A stretch of DNA of 64,000 nt from DASVBE01 sp963770375 (GCA_963770375.1 CAVYPM010000029.1:62001-126000), one strand, 5' to 3'. Positions 51,276-60,112 are shown, counted from the first letter of the stretch. Notes: generated by a model not told the origin, from the letters alone. Numbers and translations are program-made.

Positions 51276-52154
51276 TCACGAGCCTCGCAGCCCGTCCGCG
51301 AACGCGGCTTGGACGTTTCGGAACTCCTCGGCCAGCCACCGGCTGGGGCTGCACCCGGCCAGCGCGCGGAACTCCCGGTCCAGGTGAGCCTGGTCGTAGA
51401 AGCCGCACTCGGCGGCCAGGTCGGCCAGTACCAGCCCGCCGGGCCGGGCCGCGCCGCGCAGCATCAGCCGCCGGGCCCGGTCGAACCTGATCACCCGGGC
51501 GGCCGCCTTCGGGGTCAGGCCGGTCTCGGTGCGCAGCCGGCCCTGCAGGTGCCGCGCGCTCCACCCGGTCTCGCAGGTCAGCCCGCCGATCCGGGCCTGG
51601 CCGCCGGTGCGCAGCAGCTCCCGCCAGGCCAGCCCGACCTCAGGGCTGACCTCCGGCGCCACCGCGCCGCCGCGGTCCCGGTGGCGCACCAGCTGGGCGG
51701 TCAGCACGTCGTCGACCACCGCGAACCGGTCCGGCCAGGACGGCGCGGCCCGCAGCCGTTCGCGGACCTCCCCGGCCAGCGCGCCGATGACCGCGCTGCC
51801 CGGCACGTCGATCCCGGCCAGCTCCCCGGCGGGCAGCCCGAGCAGCGGCCGGGCGCCGAGCGGGCTCAGCGCGACCTGGATGCCGGACTGCCAGCCGTCG
51901 TGGGTGACCACGGCCGGGCTGGTATGCAGCCCGCCGGCCAGCGTGTCGAACGTGCCCGGGTGCTGTGCCGGGTCCGGGTGCACGGCCACCGTCAGCGGCT
52001 CGTCCAGGGTGAAGATCAGCGTCAGCCACGGCGACGGCATGCCCCGGTGCACGGCGGGCTCGACCCCGGCCTGCCGGTAGCCGCTGTACCAGGCGATGAA
52101 CGGGCGCAGCGGGGCCGCGGGCCGCACCCGCACCGCCTCGTTCACCGGCTCCAC
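51276..52154 (-). CDS. AraC family transcriptional regulator
   Basis: A 292-residue AraC/XylS-type regulator. The N-terminal half (about 1-165) is a ligand-binding domain similar to DUF6597-type. The C-terminal HTH18 domain runs about residues 175-280: GGLTCETGWSARHLQGRLRTETGLTPKAAARVIRFDRARRLML with RFDRARRL, and LADLAAECGFYDQAHLDREFRALAGCSPSRWLAEE (the C-G-F-x-D-Q-A-H-L-x-R-x-F signature). It is followed by the VOC gene, one base apart, and likely controls it. Confidence 0.93.
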   Translation of the reverse strand: MEPVNEAVRVRPAAPLRPFIAWYSGYRQAGVEPAVHRGMPSPWLTLIFTLDEPLTVAVHPDPAQHPGTFDTLAGGLHTSPAVVTHDGWQSGIQVALSPLGARPLLGLPAGELAGIDVPGSAVIGALAGEVRERLRAAPSWPDRFAVVDDVLTAQLVRHRDRGGAVAPEVSPEVGLAWRELLRTGGQARIGGLTCETGWSARHLQGRLRTETGLTPKAAARVIRFDRARRLMLRGAARPGGLVLADLAAECGFYDQAHLDREFRALAGCSPSRWLAEEFRNVQAAFADGLRGS

Positions 52155-52357
52155 CGGACCATTGTCGCCCGCCGGGCCGACATTCCGGGAGTTCCCGCAG
52201 CTCAGCGCCCGGACCTCAGCAGATGTCCCGGGCGCCGCGGGCGCCCGGCGGCGGCGCGTTCATCGAGGCGTACATCGCTCAGTAGACTCCCATGCCCGCC
52301 GGGCCCTACGGGCCGGCCTCCGGGGGCCCATTCCTGCTGAGCGAAGGTGAGGTTCTG

Positions 52358-52852
52358 ATGCGCAGAACGCTGGCGCTTTCTGTGCTGGCTGTGACCGGGC
52401 TGGCCGCCAGCCTGGCCGGGTGCGGCGGGTCCGCCGGGCCGTCCGGGCCGTCCGCGGCGTCGCCGCAGGCCACCAGGTCACATCCGGCCGGGACCAGCCT
52501 GGCCGCGAGCCCGTACAAGTTCAGCGTCCAGAGCTGCGGCGCGCTGTCCGCCGCGCAGCGCAGCATGTTCAGCACGAGCGCCCGCCTCGGCGCGATCGTG
52601 AAGGTCACCAACGTCAGCGGGCCGGCCGCCAGCGTCCAGATCAAGCTGGCGTTCCGGCGCAGCGGGCAGGCCGACGGCCAGAGCTACACCGGGAACAACG
52701 CGACGGCCCTGGCCAAGGGCAAGTCCGAGCTGCTGGAGGCCGACATGGGCCCCAGCGTCGGCGCGGGCCGTGCCGGTGACACCTGCACGGTCATCAAGGA
52801 GGCGCTGATCTCCCCGGAGACCCTGACCACGCTGGCCACCTACGAGGGGTAG
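52358..52852 (+). CDS. Small secreted lipoprotein (unknown function)
   Basis: A 164-residue lipoprotein. A typical signal peptide MRRTLALSVLAVTGLAASLAGC carries the lipobox LAGC, with Cys at residue 22. A Ser/Pro/Ala-rich linker follows (residues 25-48), then a compact beta-rich domain YKFSVQSCGALSAAQRSMFSTSARLGAIVKVTN and KLAFRRSGQADGQSYTGNNATALAKGKSELLEADMG. Two Cys (SCGAL and DTCTV) may form a disulphide. No family is recognised. The start is the ATG at 52358 with AAGGTGAGG upstream. Confidence 0.75.
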   Translation: MRRTLALSVLAVTGLAASLAGCGGSAGPSGPSAASPQATRSHPAGTSLAASPYKFSVQSCGALSAAQRSMFSTSARLGAIVKVTNVSGPAASVQIKLAFRRSGQADGQSYTGNNATALAKGKSELLEADMGPSVGAGRAGDTCTVIKEALISPETLTTLATYEG

Positions 52853-52890
52853 CCTCTGCAGACCGCGGCCCGGCCGGCCAGCATAGGGGC

Positions 52891-53982
52891 ATGCAGCTAC
52901 CCGTCATGCCGCCGGTCGCGCCGATGCTCGCCAAGTCCGTCAAGGACCTGCCGCTCGGCCCGCTGAGCTACGAGCCCAAGTGGGACGGCTTCCGCTCGGT
53001 CATCTTCCGTGACGGCGCCGAGGTCGAGATCGGCAGCCGCAACGAGCGGCCGATGACCAGGTACTTCCCGGAGCTGGTCGAGGCGGTCCGCAGGCACATG
53101 CCGGCCCGTTGCGTGATCGACGGGGAGATCATCATCCCGGCCGGGGACGGGCGGCGGCTCGACTTCGACGCCCTGCTCCAGCGGGTGCACCCGGCGGACA
53201 GCCGGGTCCGGCTGCTGGCCGGGCAGACCCCCGCCTCGTTCGTCGCGTTCGACCTGCTGGCGCTGGACGACACGGACTGGACGGGCCGGCCGTTCGCCGA
53301 GCGGCGGGCCGCGCTGGAGCAGGCGCTGGCCGCGGCCGGGCCGCCGGTGCACGTCACCCCGGCCACCACCGACCCGGCGCTGGCCCGGGAATGGTTCGCC
53401 CAGTTCGAGGGGGCCGGCCTGGACGGGGTGGTGGCCAAGCCGCTGGACGGCCCGTACGAGCCGGACCGCCGGGTGATGTTCAAGGTCAAGCACGAGCGGA
53501 CCGCGGACTGCGTGGTGGCCGGCTACCGGCTGCACAAGAGCGGGCCCGAGGCCATCGGGTCGCTGCTGCTCGGCCTGTACACCGACGAGGGCAAGCTGGC
53601 CAGCGTCGGGGTGATCGGCGCGTTCCCGCTGGCCCGCCGCAAGGAACTGTTCGCCGAGCTGCAGCCGCTGGTCACCACGTTCGACGGGCACCCGTGGAAC
53701 TGGTCGGCGCAGCAGGCCGAGGCGGCCCAGCAGGGCCAGGGCGGGGTGCGGAACCCGCGGTCCTCCGAGCACAGCCGGTGGAACGCGAACAAGGACCTGT
53801 CGTTCGTGCCGCTGCGGCCCGAGCGGGTGGTCGAGGTGCGCTACGAGCACATGGAGGGGACCAGGTTCCGGCACACCGCGCAGTTCGTCCGCTGGCGCCC
53901 GGACCGCGAGCCGCGGTCATGCGGTTTCGCCCAGCTGGAGGAAGTGGTCTCGTTCAACCTGGCCGACATCCTGGCGGGCTGA
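52891..53982 (+). CDS. ligC: ATP-dependent DNA ligase (LigC-type)
   Basis: A 363-residue ATP-dependent DNA ligase. The adenylation motif I is YEPKWDGFRSVIF near residue 27 with the catalytic Lys. Further motifs are IGSRNERPMTRYFPEL near residue 48 (motif Ia/III-like), CVIDGEIIIPAG near residue 73, SFVAFDLLALDD near residue 113, GLDGVVAKPLDGPYEPDRR near residue 178 (motif IV), and MFKVKHERTADCVVAGY near residue 197 (motif V). The C-terminal OB domain is present. The length matches actinobacterial LigC enzymes, involved in base excision or stationary-phase repair. A terminator hairpin begins directly after the stop. Confidence 0.9.
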   Translation: MQLPVMPPVAPMLAKSVKDLPLGPLSYEPKWDGFRSVIFRDGAEVEIGSRNERPMTRYFPELVEAVRRHMPARCVIDGEIIIPAGDGRRLDFDALLQRVHPADSRVRLLAGQTPASFVAFDLLALDDTDWTGRPFAERRAALEQALAAAGPPVHVTPATTDPALAREWFAQFEGAGLDGVVAKPLDGPYEPDRRVMFKVKHERTADCVVAGYRLHKSGPEAIGSLLLGLYTDEGKLASVGVIGAFPLARRKELFAELQPLVTTFDGHPWNWSAQQAEAAQQGQGGVRNPRSSEHSRWNANKDLSFVPLRPERVVEVRYEHMEGTRFRHTAQFVRWRPDREPRSCGFAQLEEVVSFNLADILAG

Positions 53983-54021
53983 AGACGGGAAAAGCCCGCC
54001 TGGGGCGGGGCGTTCCCGTCT
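53983..54021 (+). terminator. Terminator-type hairpin after the DNA ligase gene
   Basis: AGACGGGAA (53983-53991) pairs perfectly with TTCCCGTCT (54013-54021). Inside, CCCGCC-tgg-GGCGGG forms a second stem. The total stem is about 15 bp with a small internal loop. It starts on the base after the ligase stop codon, which is the position expected for a Rho-independent terminator, though without a long T-run. Confidence 0.85.
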
Positions 54022-54071
54022 GCATCTGGGGTTGACAGCCGTACCTTCCGTCCGGCTAACCTAGCCGGATA

Positions 54072-54111
54072 TTAGGTTTGCCTAACCTTCTTTTAGGCTT
54101 GCCTGACCTAA
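54072..54111. promoter_or_regulatory. Two DtxR/IdeR-type iron boxes before efeUOB
   Basis: TTAGGTTTGCCTAACCTTC (54072-54090) and TTAGGCTTGCCTGACCTAA (54093-54111) each fit the 19-bp DtxR/IdeR consensus TTAGGTTAGSCTAACCTAA with two to four mismatches. They are 21 bases centre to centre, two helical turns. The site lies about 60 bases upstream of the GTG of efeU, so iron-dependent repression is expected. Confidence 0.9.
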
Positions 54112-54172
54112 TCTCTGACACGGACCACTGCGCCCGGCCGGTCACCCGGCGGGCGGGAACGGAGCGGGCCGC

Positions 54173-55081
54173 GTGCTGCCAACGTTCGTCATCGGTTTGC
54201 GGGAAGGGCTCGAAGCCACCCTGATCGTCGGGATCATCGCGGCCTTCCTGGCCAAGCACGGCCGCCGGGCCGCGCTGCGCCAGGTGTGGATCGGCACCGG
54301 CGCCGCCGTGCTGATCTGCCTGGGCATCGCGATCGCGCTGCAGGTGATCTCCGCGGACCTGCCCGAGCGCCAGCAGGAGGGCCTGGAGACCGTCATCGGC
54401 CTGGCCGCGGTGGCGATGGTCACCTACATGGCGCTGTTCATGCGGCGGAACTCCCGGGCCATGAAGGGCGAGCTGGAGAAGTCCGCGGCGGCCGCGCTGG
54501 CGACCGGCTCCGCCGCCGGGCTGGTCGTTATGGCGTTCCTGGCCGTGCTGCGGGAGGGCGTGGAAACGTCGGTCTTCCTGCTGGCCACGTTCAACGCCTC
54601 AGGCGACGCGACCGCGTCCTGGTCCGGCGCGCTGATCGGCATCCTGGTCGCGGCCGTACTCGGCTACGCCATCTACCGCGGCGGCGTGCGGATCAACATG
54701 GCCCGCTTCTTCCGTATCACCGGGCTGGTCCTGGTGGTGGTCGCGGCCGGGCTGCTGATGACCGCCGCGCACACCGCCAACGAGGCCGGCTGGCTGACCA
54801 TCGGGCAGGCCCAGGCGCTCGACCTGTCCTGGCTGGTCCGGCCGGGCACCCCGGTTTCCGCACTGCTCACCGGCGTACTGGGGATCCAGCCCGTCCCGAC
54901 CCAGATCGAGGTCGCGGCGTGGCTGGTCTACCTGGTGCCGATGGTCCTGCTGATCGCGGTGCCGCCGCGGCGCCGCCCCGCCCCGCCGGCTGCCGTCGGG
55001 GTCGCCGCCGGGACGCCCGGCGGCGCCGCCGCATCAGCCGTCACCGGCACTTCTGACACGGCCCGCGAGCGGCTGGCATGA
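54173..55081 (+). CDS. efeU: Iron permease EfeU (FTR1 family)
   Basis: A 302-residue membrane permease of the FTR1/OFeT family that imports ferrous or ferric iron. The two R-E-G-x-E motifs are visible: FVIGLREGLEATLIVGI near residue 5 and LAVLREGVETSVFLLATF near residue 122. Seven membrane helices can be traced, ending with LVYLVPMVLLIAV near residue 261. The start is GTG at 54173. It is the first gene of an iron-uptake operon with efeO (overlapping ATGA) and efeB. Iron-dependent repression through the boxes upstream is expected. Confidence 0.93.
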   Translation: MLPTFVIGLREGLEATLIVGIIAAFLAKHGRRAALRQVWIGTGAAVLICLGIAIALQVISADLPERQQEGLETVIGLAAVAMVTYMALFMRRNSRAMKGELEKSAAAALATGSAAGLVVMAFLAVLREGVETSVFLLATFNASGDATASWSGALIGILVAAVLGYAIYRGGVRINMARFFRITGLVLVVVAAGLLMTAAHTANEAGWLTIGQAQALDLSWLVRPGTPVSALLTGVLGIQPVPTQIEVAAWLVYLVPMVLLIAVPPRRRPAPPAAVGVAAGTPGGAAASAVTGTSDTARERLA

Positions 55082-55925
55082 CCGCACGCCGGTGGCTGAC
55101 GGCCACCGTTTCGGTGCTGGCGGCTGCCCTCGTGCTTGGCGCCTGCGGCAGCAGCGGCGGCAGCAGCAGCACCCCCGCCAGCCCCTCCACCGGGGCCAGG
55201 TGTCCAGGTACACCGCGTTCGTGAGCTTCAGCACCGACTCGCTGCTCCGCTCCACCCGCGCGTTCTGCTTCGCGGTCAAGGCCGGGGACCGGAGCCTGGC
55301 CCAGCAGCGCTACGCGCAGGCCCGGGTGTTCTACGAGCAGATCGAGCCGGTCGCGGAGGTGTTCGGTGACCTGGACACCCAGATCGACGGCCGGTGGCAG
55401 AACCCGGTGACGAAGAAGTCCCAGTTCATGGGCTTCCACCGGCTGGAGCAGATCCTCTGGGACGAGCCCTCGCTGACCGGCGCCACCGCCCTCTGCCAGG
55501 GCCTGATGGACCACGAGGAGAAGCTCGTCGCCCTGGTCAGCAAGGCCAGGTACAGCCCGCAGGAGATGGCGGCCGGCGCCACCGACCTGATCAACGAGGC
55601 CGCGACCAGCAAGATCACCGGTGAGGAGGAGCGCTACTCGCACACCGACCTGGTCGACTTCGACGCGAACATGAAGGCCTCGATGAAGGTGGCCAGCCTG
55701 CTCTCCCCCTACCTGCGGACGGTCGACCCGGACCTGGTCAGCCTGATCCAGCAGCGCAACGACGCGGTGCAGCGGCTGCTCACCAGGTACCAGGCCCAGC
55801 CGGGCTACGAGCACACCGGCTACGTCAGCTACACCGACGTGACCAAGGCGGAGCGGCGGCAGCTGTCCGGCGTGGTGAACGCTTTCGCCGAGGCGCTGTC
55901 CGGGATGCCGGCCAAGGTCAGCTGA
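55078..55925 (+). pseudogene. efeO: EfeO/EfeM-type iron-binding lipoprotein, frameshift after the signal peptide
   Basis: A periplasmic-type iron-binding lipoprotein (peptidase_M75/imelysin domain). It starts MTARRWLTATVSVLAAALVLGAC with lipobox LGAC, followed by a Ser/Gly linker. In the first frame the gene stops after ARCPGTPRS. The rest is in a second frame, from QVSRYTAFVSFSTDSLLRSTR on, with YEQIEPVAEVFGDLDTQIDGRW, GFHRLEQILWDE (the M75 signature G-x-H-x-x-E), and an end in GVVNAFAEALSGMPAKVS. The break is near 55190-55200 in a C/G-run area and fits one missing base. The domain is M75 only (EfeM form), with no N-terminal cupredoxin. It overlaps efeU by ATGA. Confidence 0.88.
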
Positions 55926-55953
55926 TCAGCTGAGCAGCAGAAAGGTCAGGAAG

Positions 55954-56673
55954 ATGCGCGAGGCGGCTGGACCGCCGGAGCAGGCGGGGGCGGCTGGACC
56001 GCCCCCGCCGCGTGCGGCCCGGGGCGGGGTGTCCCGGCGCGGGCTGCTCGGCGGGACCGGGGCGGTTGGGGCCGGGCTGCTGGCCGGCGCCATGGGCGGG
56101 TGCGCGGCCGGGTCCGCGGGAGGCGCCGGGACCGCGGGGCCGGCGGCGAGCGCGGCGCCGGTCCCGTTCTACGGCCCGCACCAGGCCGGCATCATCACCC
56201 CCGCCCAGGACCGGCTGGCGTTCGGCGCGCTGAACCTGGCCGGCGGTGTGACCCGCAGCGACCTGCGGGACCTGCTGCGGGAATGGACCAGGGCCGCGGA
56301 GCTGATGACCCGCGGACGGCCAGCCGGGCCAGCCGCGGACCCCAGCGCGGACTTCGCCGCGGCCGCCAGCGGCCAGCCGGTGATCCCGGCCGACGCGCAC
56401 ATCCGGCTGGCCAGCCACGAGCACAACGCCGGGACCAGGATCCTGCGCCGCGGCTACTCGTTCACCGACGGCATCGTCCCGGAAACCGGGACGCTGGACG
56501 GCGGCCTGTTCTTCATCGCCTACATGCGGGACCCGGCGCAGTTCGTCCGGCTGCAGCAGTCGCTGGCCGGGGACGCGCTGAACGAGTACATCCGGCACGT
56601 GTCGAGCGCCGTGTTCGTCTGCCCGCCCGGGCTGCGGCCCGGCCAGGACTGGGGCGGCGTCCTGTTCGGCTAA
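55954..56673 (+). CDS. efeB: EfeB-like DyP peroxidase with a large internal deletion
   Basis: The frame is open for 239 residues. A Tat signal peptide is seen (SRRGLLGGTGAVGAGLLAG, residues 27-45). The N-terminal part VPFYGPHQAGIITPAQDRLAF (residues 70-90), the following REWTRAAELMTRGRPAG, and the C-terminal part AHIRLASHEHNAGTRILRRGYSFTDG, FFIAYMRDPAQFVRLQQSLAG and DALNEYIRHVSSAVF are all typical for EfeB. The middle, about 190 residues in usual EfeB proteins (about 420-440 in total) and containing the distal haem motif G-x-x-D-G-T, is absent; the join is near residue 118 (nucleotide 56310). The product should be unable to bind haem normally. It is the last gene of the operon, 28 bp after efeO. 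Confidence 0.9.
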   Translation: MREAAGPPEQAGAAGPPPPRAARGGVSRRGLLGGTGAVGAGLLAGAMGGCAAGSAGGAGTAGPAASAAPVPFYGPHQAGIITPAQDRLAFGALNLAGGVTRSDLRDLLREWTRAAELMTRGRPAGPAADPSADFAAAASGQPVIPADAHIRLASHEHNAGTRILRRGYSFTDGIVPETGTLDGGLFFIAYMRDPAQFVRLQQSLAGDALNEYIRHVSSAVFVCPPGLRPGQDWGGVLFG

Positions 56674-56715
56674 CCCGAGCGAGCGGGCTAGCGCGGGCTC
56701 GCCAGCAAGCACAGC

Positions 56716-58833
56716 TCAGAACAGGTCGGCGATCATCGCCGCGGCGCGGGCCGCGCCTTCGGTGCCGACCGGGCGGTAGTCGGCCGGGCGGCCGATCTCC
56801 GCGGCGATCGCCTGAGCCAGGCCGTCCAGGCTGGTAGTCGCGTAATCCATAAATCTCCCTGCACCGTAACGCTCGAGCCGGTGCCGGACGTGCAGTTGCT
56901 GCTCGAAGTGGTTGGCCAGCGGGAAGTAGAGGAACGGGCGCCGGGCGGCGACCAGCTCCATCGTGGTGGTCAGCCCGCCCTGCACGACCGCCAGGTCGGC
57001 GGCGGCCATGCGGTCCGGGAGGTCCGGCAGGTAGCCGCGGATCTCCAGGCCCTCGGCGGCGGGCAGGCTGGCCGGGTCGATCCGCGGCCCGGTGACGATC
57101 AGCATCCGCAGCCCGGGCACCAGGCGGCGGGCGGCCGGGAACGCCGCGGCGGCCTTGCCCAGCAGGCCGGTGCCGACCCCGGAGCCGCCGGCCGTGACCA
57201 CCACCAGCGGCGGCTGCCCGGCCGGCCGCGCCGGGGCCGCGGCCACGTCGAAGCCGGTCACGTACCCGGCGAAGTCGTAGTGCTGCTCGGCCCACTCCCT
57301 TATCAGCGGCAGGCCCGGGCCGAACCGGGCGGGCACGATGTCGTCCGGGTCGCCGATGAAGATGGACCGGTCCCGCACCCGCCGGAACCGGTCCAGGTGC
57401 TCGATCATCTCCGCGTTCAGGTCAGCGGTCAGCCGGGCCTCGTCCGCGCCGCCTCCGGCCGTTGGCAGCCAGCCCACGAAGTCCGTCATCCACACGTAGG
57501 CGGCCCGCTTGAGCTCGGGGTTCTCGTGCCAGAAGTAGTCGAGGTCCCAGGCCTCGTCGGCGGCGACCAGGTCGTAGTCGCCGCTGTCCACGGCGTCCTG
57601 GAGCACGGTGAAGTTGGCCAGCAGGATCTCGTCCATCCGCCGGATGGCCTGGAACGCGTTCAGGTCATGCTCGCCCGCCTCGGCTTCCACGTGCGCCGAC
57701 TCGCTGGCCAGGTGGGCCGATGCGGGGTGCACCCGCTCCCCCGCGGTGGCCAGCGCCCGGGTCACCGGGTCCTGGGCCAGCCAGTCGATCTGCACGTCGC
57801 CGTGGAGCTTGCGGAGCTCGGCGGCGATGGCCATGTCGCGGCGGGCGTGGCCCAGGCCGATCGGCGAGGACACGTACAGGACCTTGCGCGGGCGCGCCAT
57901 CGCCCGGGTCCACGTCGTGCGGCGCGGCGGCCGCTGCGCGGCCGGGGTGACCCGGTCGATGAACTCCGCTAGCGCGCGGTTGACCACGACCGGGTCGCGG
58001 GCCTGCGGGCAGTGCCCGCCGCCCTCGATGAGCATCAGGTCGGATCCGAGCAGCGCGGCCAGGTCCTGGCCCCGCCGGACCGGGACGATCTCGTCGTCGG
58101 TGCCGTGGATGACCAGCACCGGGCAGCGCACAGCGGCCGCGGCGGCGCGGAGCTGCGCCGGGTGGTATCCCCACGGCGGCGCCTTCTCGGTGGCGATCAG
58201 CACCTCAGGGGTGATCTGCAGAGCCCAGCCGATGCCGTCCTCGATTGCCTTGGTGGAGTGCGGCTCGGGGAACACCGCACCCCAGAAGAACTCGACGAAC
58301 CGGGCGTAGTCCCGCCGCCAGACGTGCTCGTTGAACAGCCCCCACCCGGACGGGTCCGGCCCGGGATCGGTGGTGAAGGCCGCGGCGGCCAGCTCGCTGG
58401 CGCCGTCGTTGGCGTCGGCGACGTCGGTGCTGCCGACCGTCGGGGCGATCAGGACCGCGCCGAGCACCCGGTCCGGCACGTGCCCGGCCAGGGCCAGCGC
58501 CCGGGCGCCGCCCATCGACAGCCCGGCCACCACCGCCTCGCTGGTGCCGGTGGCGTCCAGCACCGCCACCGCGTCAGCCAGGTACTCGGGCATCGTGTAG
58601 GCGCCCGGGGCAACGGGCCGGTCAGACCGCCCGTTGCCCCGGCCCTCGATGACGACCACGCGGTGCCGCCGGGCCAGCACCGGGATCTGGAACTTCCAGT
58701 GCTCGGCGTCCGCGATCGACCAGGCCGGGAGCAGCAGCACCGACGGGGTGTTCTCCTCGCCGTGCACTTCCCAGGCCACCCGGACCCCGTCGCGGGTGAT
58801 GACGCCACTGCGATCCGGCTGCCGGGCCCGCAT
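56716..58833 (-). CDS. Fusion of alpha/beta-hydrolase and glycosyltransferase
   Basis: A 705-residue protein with two domains in one continuous frame. Residues about 10-300 form an alpha/beta hydrolase with GLSMGGARALALAGH near residue 108 (nucleophile Ser), VIHGTDDEIVPVRRG near residue 232 (Asp) and GGGHCPQARDP near residue 263 (His). Residues about 308-705 form a GT-B-type (UGT/MurG-like) transferase with VLYVSSPIGLGHARRDMAIAAEL near residue 313, VVVTAGGSGVGTGLLGKAAAAF near residue 552 and VVQGGLTTTMELVAARRPFLYFPLANHFEQQ near residue 614 (donor-binding motif). The RBS GGAGAGGAG precedes the ATG. It is 41 bases downstream of the methyltransferase; product unknown. Confidence 0.9.
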   Translation of the reverse strand: MRARQPDRSGVITRDGVRVAWEVHGEENTPSVLLLPAWSIADAEHWKFQIPVLARRHRVVVIEGRGNGRSDRPVAPGAYTMPEYLADAVAVLDATGTSEAVVAGLSMGGARALALAGHVPDRVLGAVLIAPTVGSTDVADANDGASELAAAAFTTDPGPDPSGWGLFNEHVWRRDYARFVEFFWGAVFPEPHSTKAIEDGIGWALQITPEVLIATEKAPPWGYHPAQLRAAAAAVRCPVLVIHGTDDEIVPVRRGQDLAALLGSDLMLIEGGGHCPQARDPVVVNRALAEFIDRVTPAAQRPPRRTTWTRAMARPRKVLYVSSPIGLGHARRDMAIAAELRKLHGDVQIDWLAQDPVTRALATAGERVHPASAHLASESAHVEAEAGEHDLNAFQAIRRMDEILLANFTVLQDAVDSGDYDLVAADEAWDLDYFWHENPELKRAAYVWMTDFVGWLPTAGGGADEARLTADLNAEMIEHLDRFRRVRDRSIFIGDPDDIVPARFGPGLPLIREWAEQHYDFAGYVTGFDVAAAPARPAGQPPLVVVTAGGSGVGTGLLGKAAAAFPAARRLVPGLRMLIVTGPRIDPASLPAAEGLEIRGYLPDLPDRMAAADLAVVQGGLTTTMELVAARRPFLYFPLANHFEQQLHVRHRLERYGAGRFMDYATTSLDGLAQAIAAEIGRPADYRPVGTEGAARAAAMIADLF

Positions 58834-58874
58834 GGCTACTCCTCTCCTGGCCGCTTCCGCGGCCGCGGCCGGTG

Positions 58875-59930
58875 TTACGGCCGCACCTCGTAGACGATAT
58901 TGAACGGCGTCTCGGTGGCCCGGCGGAAGCGGGTGAACCCGGCGTCCGTCGCGATCCGCCGGATCGCGGCCTCGCCCGCCTGCGCGCCGAGCGCGTAGCC
59001 GCCGGTCTGCGACAGCGCGTTCGGGATGCACAGCTGGGCGGAGAAGTTGTAGTAGACCCGGCCCACCGGGTTGAGGTTCCCGGCGACGTCGTCAGCCGCG
59101 GCGGGCTCGACGACCATCCAGGTCCCGTCGTCCGCGATCGCGCTGCGGATGTGCTTCGCGGCGGTCAGCGGGTCGCCCATGTCGTGCAGGCAGTCGAAGG
59201 TGGAGATGAAGTCGTAGCCGGTGCCGGAGAACCCGGCCGCCGGGGCCACCTCGAACGCCACCCGGTCGGCTACCCCGGCGTCCGCGGCCCGCTTGCGGGC
59301 CAGCTCGATGGACCGCTCGTGGTAGTCCGAGCCGGTGAACCGGGACTGCGGGTACGCCTCGGCGAGCAGCACGGTCGAGGCCCCGAGGCCGCAGCCCAGG
59401 TCCGCGCCCTTGCCGCCGGCCCGGAGCTTGGCCACCACGCCGTCCAGCGCGGGCAGCCAGTTCGGCACCAGGTTGGCGATGTAGCCCGGGCGGAAGAACT
59501 GCTCGCAGCCGACGAACACGTCCTCGTCGTGCTCGTGCCAGCCCATGCCCTCGCCGGTGCGGAAGTTGTCGGCGACGCGGTCGTTGGCCTTGAGCACGCC
59601 CAGCGCCAGCACGAACGCGCCCGGCGCGTACACGGCGCCGTCGGGGTTGGTCAGCACGAAGGCCTGCTCCTCGGTCAGCGAGTAGCTGTCGCTGGCCGGG
59701 TCGTACTCCACGTAGCCGCCCGCCGCCTGGCCGCGCAGCCACTCGGCGATGTACCGCGGGTTGGTGCCGGTCCGCGCGGCGAGCTGCCCGGCCGTGGCCG
59801 GCCCGCTGACCAGCGCCTTGTACAGGCCGAGCTTGTGCCCGATCACCGTTCCGCCGGCCGCGATCGTCGCGCCGAGGTCGCCGACGAACTTCCCGATGAA
59901 CTCATTCAGCTTGGTCTCGTCCAGAGCCAT
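58875..59930 (-). CDS. Class I SAM-dependent methyltransferase with N-terminal winged helix (Rv2258c-like)
   Basis: A 351-residue methyltransferase. The start MALDETKLNEFIGKFVGDLG at 59930 is chosen over upstream frames. The N-terminal winged-helix-like dimerisation part spans about residues 22-85 (GHKLGLYKALVSGPATAGQLAARTGTNPRYIAEWLRGQAAGGYVEYD). The SAM motif GADLGCGLGASTVLLAEAYPQSRFTGSDYHERSIELARKRA runs from residue 174, and YDFISTFDCLHDMGDP near residue 234. The length and architecture match the mycobacterial Rv2258c group, whose substrate is a small molecule. It precedes the hydrolase-glycosyltransferase fusion in one operon. Confidence 0.9.
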   Translation of the reverse strand: MALDETKLNEFIGKFVGDLGATIAAGGTVIGHKLGLYKALVSGPATAGQLAARTGTNPRYIAEWLRGQAAGGYVEYDPASDSYSLTEEQAFVLTNPDGAVYAPGAFVLALGVLKANDRVADNFRTGEGMGWHEHDEDVFVGCEQFFRPGYIANLVPNWLPALDGVVAKLRAGGKGADLGCGLGASTVLLAEAYPQSRFTGSDYHERSIELARKRAADAGVADRVAFEVAPAAGFSGTGYDFISTFDCLHDMGDPLTAAKHIRSAIADDGTWMVVEPAAADDVAGNLNPVGRVYYNFSAQLCIPNALSQTGGYALGAQAGEAAIRRIATDAGFTRFRRATETPFNIVYEVRP

Positions 59931-60067
59931 GGTGGGATCGCCCCTTCTCTCCCTGTCCTGGCCGGGTCGTTCCGGCCTCTGCGACTCTCGCCGGGGCCGT
60001 TGCAGTCCCGTTGCAGCCGTCATTGCAGGACGGGCGCTCCTGGATCTGGTCAACGCCAGCTATCGGA

Positions 60068-60090
60068 GTTACTCTAGTTACACACGTAAC
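60068..60090. promoter_or_regulatory. GTTAC/GTAAC palindrome upstream of a small gene
   Basis: GTTAC-acac-GTAAC (60077-60090) is a short palindrome. A third copy, GTTAC at 60068-60072, sits inside GAGT-T-ACTC. It lies 23-45 bases before the ATG at 60113 and is the only symmetric DNA between this gene and the divergent methyltransferase. A regulator binding site is possible; no known consensus is matched. Confidence 0.4.
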
Positions 60091-60112
60091 GATGGAAGCT
60101 CAGGAGATCACG

